Source: Trochalopteron elliotii (taxonomy: Eukaryota > Chordata > Aves > Passeriformes > Leiothrichidae). Taken from it: a stretch of DNA of 64,000 nucleotides. The position numbers and the translations under genes were made by a program. Positions 42,001 through 57,000 of this stretch are shown in pieces. The first letter of the stretch is position 1, and the number at the start of each line of letters is the position of its first letter. The notes beneath the pieces were generated by a model. The model ran no database searches. It was not told where the DNA came from and saw only the letters and a list, made by a program, of their open reading frames with translations. Where the stretch lies: positions 778,647-842,646 of the forward strand of contig JANPWX010000360.1 of the NCBI GenBank assembly GCA_024734555.1, read 5' to 3'.

Positions 42001-45000
42001 TCCTGGTCGCAGCCAGAAACTCTGTTCACCTTCTTCTATCATAATAAATTGCATATTGATGTCTAAATTAATTTCATCCAGCATATCTTCTGGAAACTCA
42101 GGGGTTTTTTTCTTTCTTCAGAACACCTGTGTTTTCAGATATTTGGATTATTTTTCTGATTTGTCAATTTATTTTTTTCTTTTTTGCTACTATATTATTA
42201 CTCAAGTTAGGAATGACTTTGCAGGACATAGTTCTCTATATCTGTGTATGCAATGGTAGTCCACTACTTCTCTAGAACCCTGAATCACAAAGCAAGCTAC
42301 TCTGCCCACTTTCTTACAGCCACCAGAATACTTCATTTTCTCATCAAATCCAATGCTCTGACTGGTTATCAATATTTCTTAACTGTTTACTTCTCATACA
42401 AATTTTTGGTATTTGAAAGTTGTTGAAAAGCGTTATATATTAAATATTCTTTTAATCGCAACAAAGAAATTTTGCAATGTATTTTAAGGTTATTTTATTC
42501 CTTTAAAGGTACTAGAATCAAATATTTCCATGTAGATATTTCTCATTTTTTTCCCCCACAAATTATTATAAGATTAATATTACATCCTGAATTTTTGCAA
42601 ACATACCTTGTAATTGCGCCCATGCTTATCCAACAGTGAAATAATGGATTTGATGTGTTCCTCAGATATTAGATTTAATGCTTCTGGGCTTTCAGTCAAG
42701 ATGCAGTGCAACACTTCCAAAATACCTATATGAATGCCCCAGAAAAAAAGCTGTCATTAAATCACCTGCACCACTGAACGCAACCTAAAAACTCAGTAAA
42801 TGAGTATCTTACAAGAGGTTATGTTTTCTCTCGCCCAAAAAGGGAATGAAACCACTTCTAAGAAGTAATTATATGAACATGGTACATTAGGAATAAATGC
42901 ATAATAAAAATGTTAATTTCTCTTTTCTTTTGAATATAGCCACAAATTTAAAACCACTTGAGAAATTTGCAAGTTTAGCTCCTTCTTTTCAATGGAAGAG
43001 GTAAAGGTTTTAATAATGATCACTGTATAATGCTCCCCATTAAATTTTTTTTACAGTGGAGTATTCAACATACTATCAATATTTTGTTGAATACTCCACT
43101 GTAAAAAAACCCTATAATCTACATCTTTATGGGGTTTATATGCATGCCACAAATATGTGTTGTTTCATGGCGGACCACTCTCGATACTGTTAGACCCAAA
43201 TCCTTAATTCATCAGCCATGTTTAACACTGACTGGATATAGTATTGCACATAATAAATGTGGTGAAGCAAAAAAATGTCATATGAATGTCTCTTTAAATA
43301 TATTACTTATGCCAATTAAAATAAAAACAAACAAAAATCTAAAGCCAACAAAAAAAACAAAACAAAAATACCACAAACAAATAAAAAAAACCACCAAAAA
43401 TTAAACCAAAACCAAACCCCAAGTATGTATTGGTTTTCTTATACGTATTGGCTTTAAGGAAAGCTGTTCTGTCAATAAGGTAAAACAGGCATTGACTGAT
43501 AGTTAATTTACATTGTAAAAGTGAGTCTCACCTGAGGAAGATTCTAATCTGTCCAATTTACTGATTAGCCAATCAAGGTTACAGGAAAATTGAGCACAGT
43601 TGTTTCTGTTGCCATGAATGAGAGCAGCTGGAAAAAAACACAAGTTATAATTTTATAACAGGAGATTTCCATTTTAAATCAATAATGTTTATCATATGTA
43701 TTTTAACACAAATTTTAGAATAACTCCATAAAACAATGGAAGGACAAGTCTGTATTTGTTACCATAATAAAGACTTGGATTTTCGTTACTTTGAATATCA
43801 GCAACTGACATAATTTCTAAGAAGCACATAGTTCATGAAGTTGAAGGGGGTCTGCTGGATAAACAAGAATCTCAGCAAAAAATATGTTTTGTTTATGTTT
43901 TATTTTGTTGCTAAATTTAAATAGAAGTTATCCAGCACCTTTGCTTGATGTCAAGTACTGTCATGATCATGGGGCTGAAGCATTTCTTTTTCTGTTTTTC
44001 CTAGCAAGTGTAGGAAGATCATATGCAGAAGTTTAAAGTGAAGTGCAGATTAGGCATATTGGTGTTTAGTTCCACTTTCTGATTACAATGTTGTAGAATG
44101 CATAGCTTTTAGTCTTTCAGTAGTGCAGACTGCACTTTGAAAGTTCATCAACATTCAAGTCTTTCAAGCAATACTGCTGGTTTTCTTCTTTCTAAAAGTC
44201 ATAGATCATAGGGAGAAAAAAAGTAACAAAAAAACACCTTTTGTATACAATTGCCAATGATTTTTATTATGAAGCATGATAAATATTACATCAGAACAAC
44301 TGTGTTCAAAATGTACCCACCGATGAAAATCAAGATAAAATCTGAAAAAAGTCCACATAGTACTAGAGAGAGTTTGTTTTCATGCTGATTTTCTTTAAAC
44401 TTATAAGACTGGTAAAATGCAGCCAGTGGTAACTTTTTAGTTTCTAAGGCAATGAGATTTCATCAGAAGAACCTGCATGTCTGTTCTATGTGAATAACCT
44501 TGTGCTTCAAAGCTCTTCCCCTGGTTTCTTTTATTCCTGTCCTGACTGTCAACTTCCATATTTCACTATGGATCAGGACTACCTTCCTTTACAACGAAAA
44601 TAGAATGTATTTGATCTCCACCAGAAGATAAAATTCTCCTAAATGAGGTACAAAGCAAACTGGGTATCAAATAAGAAATTTAAATACACATATACATACT
44701 TTTCCTGCTCTGTAATTTTGGTCATTCTACAACACAGATGCAATTTGATCTTGAATAGCAGTGCTCTAGAAAATCTAGCACTGATATTGAAAAAAATATT
44801 TCTTTTTTATATAATTATTTTATTAACATTAACATGAATATTAAGCCTCAAATTACAAAAATGGATTGAGCAGACCTAAGTACTGCTTTTAGATTTTTTT
44901 CAGTTTCATATAAAAAGACTGTTTTCCAGTTTTTCTAATTTTTGAAATAATAAACCACATCTGTTTGCATATCACAGGTATATTTAAATAATAAAAAAAG

Positions 45001-48000
45001 GGTTTGGCATGCTTCACAGAACTTTTTCCAACCTGAGATCTAATTTTCTGATGTAGAGTTGCTCAACAAACTCTGTTCTCTGTAATAAATAGCAGTAACT
45101 ATATGGAAGAAATTCTGTAATTTACATAATAAACTGAATAATACTCAAAGTATTCTTTGGTGATGAAACAGCAAGTAGGATACCAAGCATATGTATTCTG
45201 GAGATTTTTTTTTACATTAGTAGGTTTTTGAAGTACTTACCTAACAATTTGTAAAGAAGATTCAAAATTTCTTTCCATGATGTACCACCATGTTCTTCTC
45301 TTGCAATTCCTGCAAAATGAGCTGCGCTGTTGTAGTCGTTTAAGCGATCAATGCAATTTAGAACTAGTGCCAGCATTCCCTAAACACATATGACAGAGAG
45401 GAAAGTGAACTGTACATGAAAAAGCATTGGTCATTTTTTTTTTTAAAGAATTTTTCCTGTAAAAATTGGAAGGTTGTATTATCTTCAATTAGGTAAATCC
45501 CAAAGAACAAACCAGTTGTGCTTAAAAAAATTTGAATATGCATTTTTCTGTATAAAAAGAATTAATTTTAGAGAATTATTCCATACTGTTCCTTACACAA
45601 CTAGGTTTTATGCAAAATAAGGAATAAAATCTGAAAATAAAGGACACTTTTTTACATAAAGTCTTCCTTGCATAAGAAAAAAAACCCTTCAGATTTAGAT
45701 CAAAAGGAATTTTCATTGATTAAAAAAGGTGGAAATTTACTACCCAATAAAATATCTGTAAATCAAAGACTTTTAAATACTGCAAGAGATTCCTAACTTC
45801 ACTTTGATTGCATACTCAAATGGTATTGAAAACCTGCAAGCAATTCAAATGTGCCTAAAAACATCATAAAATATGTTTAGTGTATCTACAAAAACGTAGT
45901 TATTCCATTTTCAGAGAGGAGCAATTCAACAATTATGAAATACATAACCTTCTCTAAAACTGGCATTCTTAGAGTTTCTAGAGGTAAAAAGTTTCAGGCA
46001 GATTTACAGGACAGAAATGACATCAGAAATAATGTCCATTATTGACCCAGGTTTTATCATTCATTTGGAGTATCCAGGTTGTATAACTTCACATAGAGAA
46101 AAATAAATTTCTTGTAAAATAAGATCCATTTAAAGATGCTCAGAAGTATTAAGATCAAATTTTATGACAGAGTGTGTGGCTTGTGACAAGTTTAATACTT
46201 ACATTATATATATCTATCTTTCAACTAGGAACATCACATTATAGATCATATGCATATATCTAGATGATAACATGCATACATCTAGATTTTTCTCCAAGTT
46301 TGTGAGACAATACACTTAAAATAATGCAAAAATCCCTTTCTCTATACCTCTTCTTTGAATAGATTTTGTCTGTTTTTGAGTGAGCGAAGTTTGTTTTGCT
46401 TATCTTCGTGTTGCAGGTCTTCTTCGGGAAGCTGGAAGTAAGTGATCAGGTCTTGCAGAGTCTGAGCCATCTCCTCAACAGGCAGGGCAGTGGGTGATAG
46501 TGCTCTGTTGTTTCCACTATGAGAAACAGCAAGACTGGGAGCATAAGTCATTTCCCTACTGTAATTTACAGTATTATGTAGCAGTCTATTCTCTTTTGAT
46601 ACCTAAATCAAGTCTCATTACATGTATGACATATGAATATAGTCAACAGATGAGCTGAACTGAACATCATTCAAACATCTATTTGTTGTGTCCCAACACA
46701 ACATCTATTTGGATGTCCAGCACTCAGAGCTTCCTGAAGTGGAATCATATTTCCCTTTCTGTGCTGATATAAACATAGAGAATTTTTAAAAAAAATTTAA
46801 AAAAAAATAAAAGAAGAAACACTATAATTCAGCAAAAAGAAAAAAAACAGAGATGAAAGTTCTTTTTCTATAGTAATTGATTTTGTTTAGATACTTTAAA
46901 TCCCATTAAAGTTATAGGTGTAGTGTGCAATAACAGTAGAAGTTATTGAAGTTATACACCCACAGTCTTCTGGGAAAAGGGCACAAAAGTAGCAGGTAAT
47001 CCTAACCATAAATTAGATCTTCTGTATCTATTCCATATAGTAAATAAAGAAAGGTGGGATTTAAAAATATAAAACATTTCAAGGAGTCTCTGTTGTCAGT
47101 AAAATAATGTCTTTTTCTGTCCAAGTACTTTCTCAATCTTGTGTGATAACCCAGTTTTCCACAGCCTGACTGCTATAAATTGTATCATCTAGCAGGCACT
47201 GAGTGCTGGCAAAGGTGGCTGTGTTTTATATCCTTAGCCCAAGAAATACAAAGGGGTGGTGCAGGTTGTTGAGATACTGAAGTAATAACATTTTAAACAC
47301 AGGCTCTTATGGTGGGAAAAAATTAATTACAAAGTCCTTTTTCTTTATTTTTTCATCAATTATACCAAGTATTACAAGGTTGAACACTTCATCATCATAA
47401 TTAAAACTTCTGCCAAGCACTACAAAAAATAGATTCTTCAGTACAAAACATATTCTTTTAGATGTAATTACACAAAGTTCTAGAGACCATTGAATACTCA
47501 CTAACAAAGTTAGTCTAAGATCAGTTAGCATGTTTTCTTCAACCTGGATTATGATCCAGCTTGCTTCGGACTTCAAGGTACTAGATTTCATGTAAATAAT
47601 ATCACATAAATTGTTCTATCTATTTAATGGCATTACTAATCAAAATTTTAAATTTCAATCAGTAAAAATATATTTCTAATAGCTTCTTAATTCAAATGCT
47701 TGAAAGCAGGACATAAAGATTCTCTTAGAGAAATTCTTATAATTTCAGAATACTTTAAACACAGAGTAACAACTACCTTATAAAGTGGCTGAATAAGCCT
47801 GTAGTATTGCGAATGATTCGAGCAGCCTGGGATTCCTCACGCTGGCATCTTTGTAATGTGAGACCATCATCCATATGACCTTCTTGGTGTAATATAACCT
47901 GTTGAGAGTCAGTAATTATCACAATAATTACTTAAAAACACTTTTTGATTTTAAATATTTTTTTACTTATTTAAATACTGCACTGAAAAAAGTAATTTGC

Positions 48001-51000
48001 ATATATGCAGATTTGGTAATCACTTTATCTAGACACCCATTAAAAAACTACAAGATTTTCAGTCTCATGTAAGTTATTCAGAGAAGACAATGTAATGTAT
48101 TTTTATTCTTTCACAATTCATTAAAAAGATACTCTTGAAAAACATTTTCAAATTTTAACAAAAATGTCATTTTTCCTATATTCTAGCTCTCAGGGAAAGA
48201 GGAACTTCACTTTCTTAAGCATCATTTATTGAAAGATTCATGCTTTCAGACTACTGACAAGAAAAATCAAGCTGGAGTGACCAACAAATATTATGGTGCT
48301 AAAGGAGCAATAGTGTTTATGAGCAACTTCCTGATTCATTCAACGTTTTCTATACCATACGTTGTATTCTTATCCAAACCAGATATGAACATCATATGAA
48401 CTTCAAGCAATAACAGAGATCCTTTTGTGGGACATTAATCTTTCACTTTGAAAAAAACCACAAAGTCACAGAAAGCTAGTGTCACTTTTAGGTATCACAA
48501 AAACAAGTCCTGGTCATTTTGAGTCATTAAAATCCAGCAGCAATTTTGAAAGAAGTAGATGTGAGTCATCCTGCTTCTTTGTCCAAGAGGCAATCTACTG
48601 AATTCTCCACCAAAAAAATGTATCTTTTTAGCTTTGAGTTAATAAAAATTTGCAACCCACCTTCCCAGTTAGCAGAGTAATTCTGAGGGCATGAATAGTT
48701 AAGAAAGAAACAAGTAATGTTACACAAGTGGTTACCACCACAAATGGGGAAGATATTTATGGACAGCATTTGTACATACTAGCATATAGGTGTATCAAAG
48801 CACTGGAAAGTGATGTTGCTCTATGCTCAGCAGAATCTACACTACACATGTGCTCTGTTCCTTCAAACATGCTGAGGAAGAGCTTTTAAAAGAGACAAAC
48901 ATCACCTGCTGAGTTTATCTGGACAGCAGAATCCATGGCAATATGATAGAGATGATTGCAAAGATATTTTTGAATTATTACATTAATAATATCTTCTTAA
49001 AGGAGACTAGTTTAAAATTTGGTAATCTTTCCTCTTTTTTCAGATAATTCTTTATATAGAACCACACTGTGGGTGACTTTGCTAACTTAAATATCCCTGT
49101 TTCCATAGAGAAGGTCCTGAGGTCTTTAAACTGAAGAGTAAGTGAAGATCTGCTCTTCCATCACAAAACAGTAAGAAAACATTTGACAGTTAAATTTTTC
49201 CTCAGGCCATTGTATGTAGCTCCAGATTTTGGAGCTACAGGAATGAAAACACTTGACAGATAGGGTATTAAAGCTGTCATGCCTTGCAAAATAATTGCAT
49301 CTTCATTATTGCAGAGCAGATATGCACTCTTCTCCATAAGTATCCAGTGGATGAGGGAAAAGTCTTTAACAAGGACCTAATCTTCCCTATTTCTCTGGAG
49401 AAAAACAAAACAAAGCAAAAAAAAAAAAACAACACAAAAAAACCAAAAACCACACCAGAAAACCAACAAACAACCCAAACCTCAACTAAATCATCCAGAA
49501 ACATCACAATGACAGCCAAGCGCTATTTAGAATTCCAGTAAGTACATCACAGGCAGAAGCATCCAGTGCTGGCTACATCAGCTCCTCAGATAAAACACTT
49601 CTCTGCATATAAAAAGGCATTTGGCAGTGCCTTGCTTGTTGAAGTACACCAAGGCACTGACCAACACTGTGGGCAATGGCCTCCAGAGTATGGATCCAAA
49701 TCATGCAGCACAGTTTTTCTGTTCTCTGAGCTCTAGCATTTTGGAGCTCTGCAGGAGTTCATTACTTGCACAAAAGCAAGCTCTCAAACTGAAAAGATAG
49801 ACATCCATCACTCACTGGATGGTGAAGGGATGTTGACAAGAGTAGTGATATAAACATTATCATTACCTGGCAAAATCTTTAACCATTGATTACCACAATC
49901 TCAGAGAGTGAGAGACAACAAATAAAAATTCTGGCAGAAGTCATGCAACAAAAGCCTCATAAATGATGCCAGAATTTCTTTTGTATTTGTTAGTATAATA
50001 ATTAGATACTGAAACTACACCAAAGCCAAACAACAGATATTTTTACTTGGAATTTTTAGTATTTTATAACAGAACTAATCTCATAGTTGTTTTTTTCCTC
50101 TCTGTAGCTTTACAGAAGCTGACAGTGATAATAGCTAGGTTAAAAGCATCCTTTGCCTCTTGCAAAAACAAGGTATTTCTCAATCTTCCTAGGGCTAATG
50201 AGTCTTGTCACAAAAAGTGCAGGACAGTTTCAAAAGGATTACAGTGAGTGAAAGCGAAAACTGCCTGACAAAATGATGGCAGAAGATAAATACGAAGCAA
50301 TGACTTCAGTTGTAATGTAGAAAAGTTAATTTTATATGAAATTTAAATGGATGTATATCTCAAATTGCTTACAGGATTATAGGCTAGTATCATATATTGC
50401 AGGGTATGAAAAACTGTTTCTTGCCTCCACAGGAATATCAATTGCATGAAGCTAGATGGTTTGGATTTTCTTCTGTTTGAAGGCACATAACAAGACAGAA
50501 TTCTCCAGGTGAGAGGGCAACAAAAGATTTGAAGTCTTTGAACATGAAGGAAAAAGTTTCAAAGGAGAATAAAAATGACAGGCAATTATGGAGGTTCTTT
50601 TAGCCCCTTGCTGCTGAGCAGAAAACTGGAGAAACAAAATACTAAACACCACAGGAAGCTATTGTAAAATTCTTCTCTGAATACAGAGGAAAAATCTACA
50701 CTTTACCTTTTCAAGAAGTAAAATTGGACCCTCTGTGCAAACAGAATGACACAACCAGTTGTGGTATGGGAAAGGAAGAGGCCATCATTGTGTGGTTTAA
50801 TTTCTTATCAATAAAATACTGAATGACTGGCATTTAAAGAATTTCTTTGACCCGTCAGGTTTCTGGGAAGTGAAGGGGTTGGGCACTCACTGCCCATTGA
50901 TGATGATGATGTCCTGTGCCTAGAGAGTGTGAGAAGGACCTCATTGTTCTGTGCTGTGCTTGTGTATGGGTATTCTCTTATGAAGGTATATGTGGACAAG

Positions 51001-54000
51001 GGACTAAAGAATTCCAACTTCTTTTCAGTAATGCACCTTTTTTTTTTTTTCATGTTCTAAGGATGGGTTCAAGTTATAAAAATCTAGAAATGGAGAATAA
51101 AGGAATCCTTTGGTAATGATGAAGTTATGTGGAGCTAGTACTAAGCCCCTCAACACTGGATGAAATATGAACATAAAACTTGAAGACATAACAGGTCATA
51201 TGCCACTAATTAATATCATAAAATCAAAAGACTGAAAGAAAGACCTCCTTGATCTCACATCACAATTACATCTAACATTTTGAGAGGAAATTATTCTCTA
51301 ATATCCCTTAAGAAACTTGATTATTTTCTAAGGTCATTTCTTAAGTGACAAATTTAATTGTCATTTCACATAATATACTTAATTAAAAAAAATCTGAAAC
51401 ACCAGTGAATGCTAGATGATTTATTAGTTTACACCAGTTACAACAGTTAAATTTAGATTTTAAATAATTACCCTAATCAGGAAATTCTGTCTTTTACTGG
51501 GGTAAAAAATAAAAATTGAGCACAAACCAATAATTTCTTCTGAGAAAAAAGGTAGTTAAATACATTTCTTAATGAAAAAGTTTTTCTCCAATTACATGGT
51601 TACGTTAATATCCATCACTTTTTTCATTTTCAGAGTGAAATATTCACATTTTCAATATAAGAGCACAAAACAATTAAACCCACACATGTATCTCACAAGT
51701 AATGAAAAAAAACCCAAACATTACCTTTCTTTTCAAGGGACCTAAACGTGCAGATTTAGCATCCTGTGCTTTGTAAGTCAACCACAAGGCAGTGGCCACA
51801 TGCTGGACAAAACAATTTGAATCGCCATACTTTATTTCTGGGACTCCCATTCCGTCAATGTCACGTTTGAGACTAGATTCCTGCTTTTCTTTCAGCTCCT
51901 AAGGAGATAAAATAAAGTTGGCATTTAATCTCTGTATTGAAATAGAATTCTACACTGATACGTATTACAATACTTAACAATATTTATGCTACTTATGCTG
52001 TTAAGATGCAGCTAAATTTCAATTCACATAACTTCAGCTTCTATCCAATTAATCTTTCAGACTGTGATTAAAAATAATTTCAAATCTGAAGCATCATTGT
52101 CACTGAAGCAAGAAAAATCAAGTCAAATCCCTTACAGTGAATTACAGTGGATTCATACAAAAAAAAAATCTTCAGATGTTTATCTTAACCTATTCAATAA
52201 TGGAGTTAGTGAACTAAGTAAAGTTTCAGCTTAAAAGTCTGTAGAACTTTATGTAGCCAAAATTTTTGAATTTTACTTAGAAGTGAAAAATAAAAATGAA
52301 AATAAACCTGTTTTGCAATGTAGTTAAAATATTTTTATGCTGAATAAATTTTTGTTTCTAATTCATATATACAGGAACACACTTTGCTTAGAATAATGCC
52401 TCTGTATTGAAAACCATCAAAAAAGAAAATATCCATTATTTTAAAAGTATGATTATGTTTAATATTTCCTTTACTTTTTCTTCACTAAAAATTTCTCAAT
52501 ATTTATGTTTATTTAAATAAATAAATAATGTTTTTATTTACCCACTTTGTAAGAAGATTTGGATTCTTTCAAACCTCTTTTAAAGACATTGCTCAATGCT
52601 TGGCTGGAAAACCCATTTTTAAGCCAAATTTATTTCTTAATCCCATTATTCTTCATTCACAACTAGGGGATTTTAAGGCTTCAGCACTTTAAAATAAAGT
52701 AGTTGTCCTTTAAAAATTGAATTCAGGAATAAGAACAGAATCATGCTGCAAAGTTTGTAATAGCAAGTTATGGATACATGTGATTGTGCTGGTTTTATAT
52801 GTGTAACAAGGTTTTTCTATTTCCTTTCAGGTTATATAATGTTCAACATCTGTGGAGTAAACATGAGTTGTATTGTATCTATGTTAATCTGCTTTCATTC
52901 ATATGTAATTTAACTGTCACATTTCAACAATAATTTCAGTTGAAAAAGGCAACATCATAATGCCAAGATGAAGTTGAATGAAATTACAAGATATGCTTGG
53001 AGATACCATTTCAATGTCAAGACTATGGGGAAAATGTCACATCATATTTGTGTGGACTGCGCTGTCGAGTACAGAAAAAGATGAATTTTTTCAATACACA
53101 TTTGCAGAGAGGACATTCAGTGAAAAATACAATAAAAGAGAACAAATTCACTAACTGTCAGCAATTAATTATTTGTCTTTACATAGTAATATGAAGATTA
53201 AAACTTTTTTCTTCAAATATGGTGTCTGCATCAATAATCAAGCATCAATGAAAATTTCAGAGGAAGAAGCCATAGTGTGGTAAGAAGCAATCCTAATCAA
53301 GTTACTTTTTTGAAAAAATTGAGTGATACTGATCCCTTTTGACAACACTACACATAGTGAAAAAAACTCAATTTTTTCATTTCAGAAATAAATTTCTAGA
53401 ATTATTTCAGGGGCCTGAAGGCTGTTTTCACTTTGAGAAATACAGCACAAATTCCTCTTCATCGTGTTTTGCTCTTTGCTCCCTGTCCAGCTTCTCTAGG
53501 ACTTCAGCCAAGTAATTTGATCACAGTGTGCAAAGACACGGTGTATTTTATAACAGCTGAAAAGTCTAGTCAGATAAATATTACTGAGGGAGAAGGGGGA
53601 AAAAACCTTCTCTTATCTAGATATTTGTACATATCTTAACAGTAAAATACCCAAACACTTTGGCTTTTAAAACCCTCTCCTCTCAGCGTAGTCTCACTTT
53701 AACTCCCCCAGGCTGTGAATTAAATCATGGAAGTTGGCAAAGGAAAAATAATAGTAAACAACAAAAAAAAATACCCCAAACCAACCAAACAAAAAAGACG
53801 GAATGAACAAAGGAATTTGAGGGCAAAGCTGTCAAAGATGATATTTTCAAAAGATGTTTAATATACTAGAGGAAGGGCAAGAATTAGAAAGTGAGAAAGG
53901 ATCATTACTTCCTACGTGATAAAAGGAACGTGAGGAATGGCAATGTGAACAGAACAAATAAACTCAACTTTCTTTACAAAGATTTTACAATAGTAAAAAG

Positions 54001-57000
54001 ACAGTAGGGGAAACATTTTTGCCAGCTTAAGGGCTTGTTTAAACAATCTTAAGAATTTCAAAACAACCTATATGCTGAACCCTTACCAAATCTAACTTTC
54101 ATGAGCTGATTAAAATTTTATCTTTTGATATTGCACACTGTTATTGCATTAAAAGCACTGCCATAGATACTCCAATTCAATAAAAGAAAAAGATAAAAGG
54201 TTTACAGATATAAGAGCTTGCTACTAGTATTATTGTACTGTGTATACTTTGCTTTGTACATTTGTACATTTCAGTAGACAAGAAAAAAAAAAGTTACTTT
54301 CATTTCACCTTCTATTTTCTCTTCCCATAAAAACAAGTAGAAGAAAAATAGTTTTATACTGCATCTGAAATGCAGTACTTATTGGGAAATTATAACTATA
54401 AAATATTAACTTAAAAATAAGTATTTGAACTTTTAGAGACAAATGTAGGGTAAAGACCTTTGCAATACCTATGATCTTACTACAAAACCAAATTAAACTT
54501 TATGATTACTACCATACTATTACGACAACCTAATGCCATGTTGAGTCCCTAAGACAGCTACATGTTGGCAGTAATATTAAAATGATATCAAATCCTTCTG
54601 CATGAGTCATCTGTGACTTTCCAATGTGTCAGAATGTTACTTACCAAGACTACCAACAAATTCTTCATTGTCAATTTTACATGCCACCACAAAAATAAAA
54701 TATGAAATCTCAAATATTAATTCTGGGCTACACAAATTAAAATAAACAACTATTTTTAAATATGCTCTCGTTTGCACTGTGTTTAGTCTCAAGGAAAGGT
54801 CTCGGTAAGCAGACCCAAGATTCTCCTCAGCAGTGTATGCTGAGCCAAGTACTGTGCTGGAATGAGAACATCCCATTTCAAAACAGGATTCCATCTGGTG
54901 TAGAGAAACTGCTGTGTGTTGTCACAAGGCATTACAGATCTGTTGCCTTAAAATATAAAGGTTGAAATTTTAAAACTTGGTCCAAACTTTTAATATAAGC
55001 TCTATATTAAAACCAATAAAAGATGTAATTTGGAAGGGGAGGTGGTCCATCAATTTCTAATGCCTGTAAGATTAGTTTGCAGCAATTAGGAAGCAAAACA
55101 GGCATGAATTACACGTTATTTTCATTGAAATCAGCACCATAATGTTCTTTAGCTTACCTTAACTTTTTTTAAAAGCTCCCTTCTCTTCTTATTAATGTAA
55201 AAACATGTTAAGGAAAACTATAATTTGAATTTTATAATTTAAAATTAGTGCTTCAATTTCCAGCGTTATCCATCAAGAGGAAAAAAAAAACATTGAAAGT
55301 AAATATATTATGAATGCAATCATAGGTTTTGACAAGCAAGTAACACACAAGATTGCTGAAGTGGAATATAACAATATTGAGGATGAAGGTGCTTTTTCAG
55401 CAAGAGGATCTCTGTAACAACTGCTGGAAAAGAAGATTTTAGTTGTCACGTGTTACAGGCTCCTGGGTAGCCTTGAGGATTTGCATATCCACATAGCTCT
55501 GCTTTCTGGCAAAGATATTATCTTTTTCTAAAAAAACCTTTTGCTGGCTTCCAAACAGGAAAGAATAGCACAATGAAGAAATGTTTCATTTCCTCTTGGA
55601 TATTCAGCAGCAATGCTTATTGCAAACAGCCTGGTCTGAACTGGTGTTGATCCTACCTGGAGCAAATGGCTGGACTAGATGGTTTTCCAGGGTCCTTCTC
55701 AATCAGAATTATTCTATTAGTCTAAGGGATGGGAGTGCTGCAAACAGACAAGTATCCAGTACCCTATTTTTAAGAATCTGTACACAACTGGACATGAAGA
55801 CATTAGACAGATATCTTGAAATTTTCCTGAACTCGTGCTGTGTTAAGGTACATGCAAATGAAAAGGTCTCTTCATTAAGAAAATGAACCAAAAAATGTTT
55901 ACAAGTACATTTATGCAGAAATTAATGTAAAAACACCTGCATTTATCTAGTCTATCTATTACATCTATGGTTCTATTTCCTTCAATCTGTGTGCAAGTAG
56001 CACTTGGCTTTAAGAGCCCTTTTCTTCTTACAGTCCAGGTCTATCTTTGGGGTTTATTCCCTTCCCAAACATCACCTTTCTTTCTTCAGGAATATTTATC
56101 ATTGCTTGTTCCCCTCACCTCTGGAAACAGTAATGTCTCCACCCATGGGACAGTGCAGCTCTTACGTACCCAAAAAACAAATAACAATTCTCATTCTTGG
56201 CACCAAATTCATTACCTATCATGAGGTAAAAATATCCTTTTCTATATAGGACAGCACAAATGGGACAGGATTATGAGACACTGAGCTTGGATTTAATATA
56301 AAAAAGTATATTTACAACCATATTGTGTATAAACACAGTAGGCATTAATGACTTCTGCATAATTAATTACTACTGTACTTCAGCTTAGCCATTTTGGCCA
56401 CTGTACTAAATTTCACTAGTGTGCCTTTGAGGCACACCCCAACAAGAAGAGTTAGAAAATAGGGCATGTTTACTCAATGTAACAGAAATTATTTTACGAA
56501 TGTGCATACATAACTACTAAATTTACATACTCAAAATTTATCCATTTATATATATAGATTAAAATATTGAAAAACAGCAGGACAGCTGGTGTCCAATTAG
56601 ATAGCGAATACATCAAAGGAATTTTAACTCAATGCTTAACCAGTAACTGTGGCACTCCTGGGATACTCACCATTCTTATCAATGATTTGCCATTAATGGG
56701 AAAAAATTATGTAATAAATGCCCCAGAGCAACACCAAATGTACAATCTATAGTACATAGATTTTACACAGAACAAAAAATGAAAAATTATGTGGTAAGTA
56801 AATCTTAGCAATCTAAGAAAATTGCCTGACAGTTTTTCAATTATTTTGTTTGGCTAAAATAAAAATTCATGAAATATCATACTCAGTCACACTAATAAAC
56901 ATTGTTACTTTAAACACACTAAAAAAAAGTATTTGATTTATTATACTAACAAAAGTCTAGCATTTGTCAATACTCTTACTGTTAGATTTTATTAGTGTAT

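Larger units (their letters stand above)
43628..47776 (-). other. RYR3 introns around exons 45241-45379 and 46348-46516
   Basis: Three introns (43628-45240, 45380-46347, 46517-47776). The only structure seen is a small hairpin, TGTTGTGT/ACACAACA, near 46683-46702 between two copies of ACATCTATTTG-like sequence. Confidence 0.75.

Noticed and set aside
46683..46702. Short hairpin TGTTGTGT/ACACAACA
   Set aside because: Arms of only 8 bp are expected by chance in 64 kb.
55581..56249. Plus-strand open frames of 81-101 codons
   Set aside because: The first overlaps a CR1 tail; the others overlap each other in two frames and show no conserved motif.
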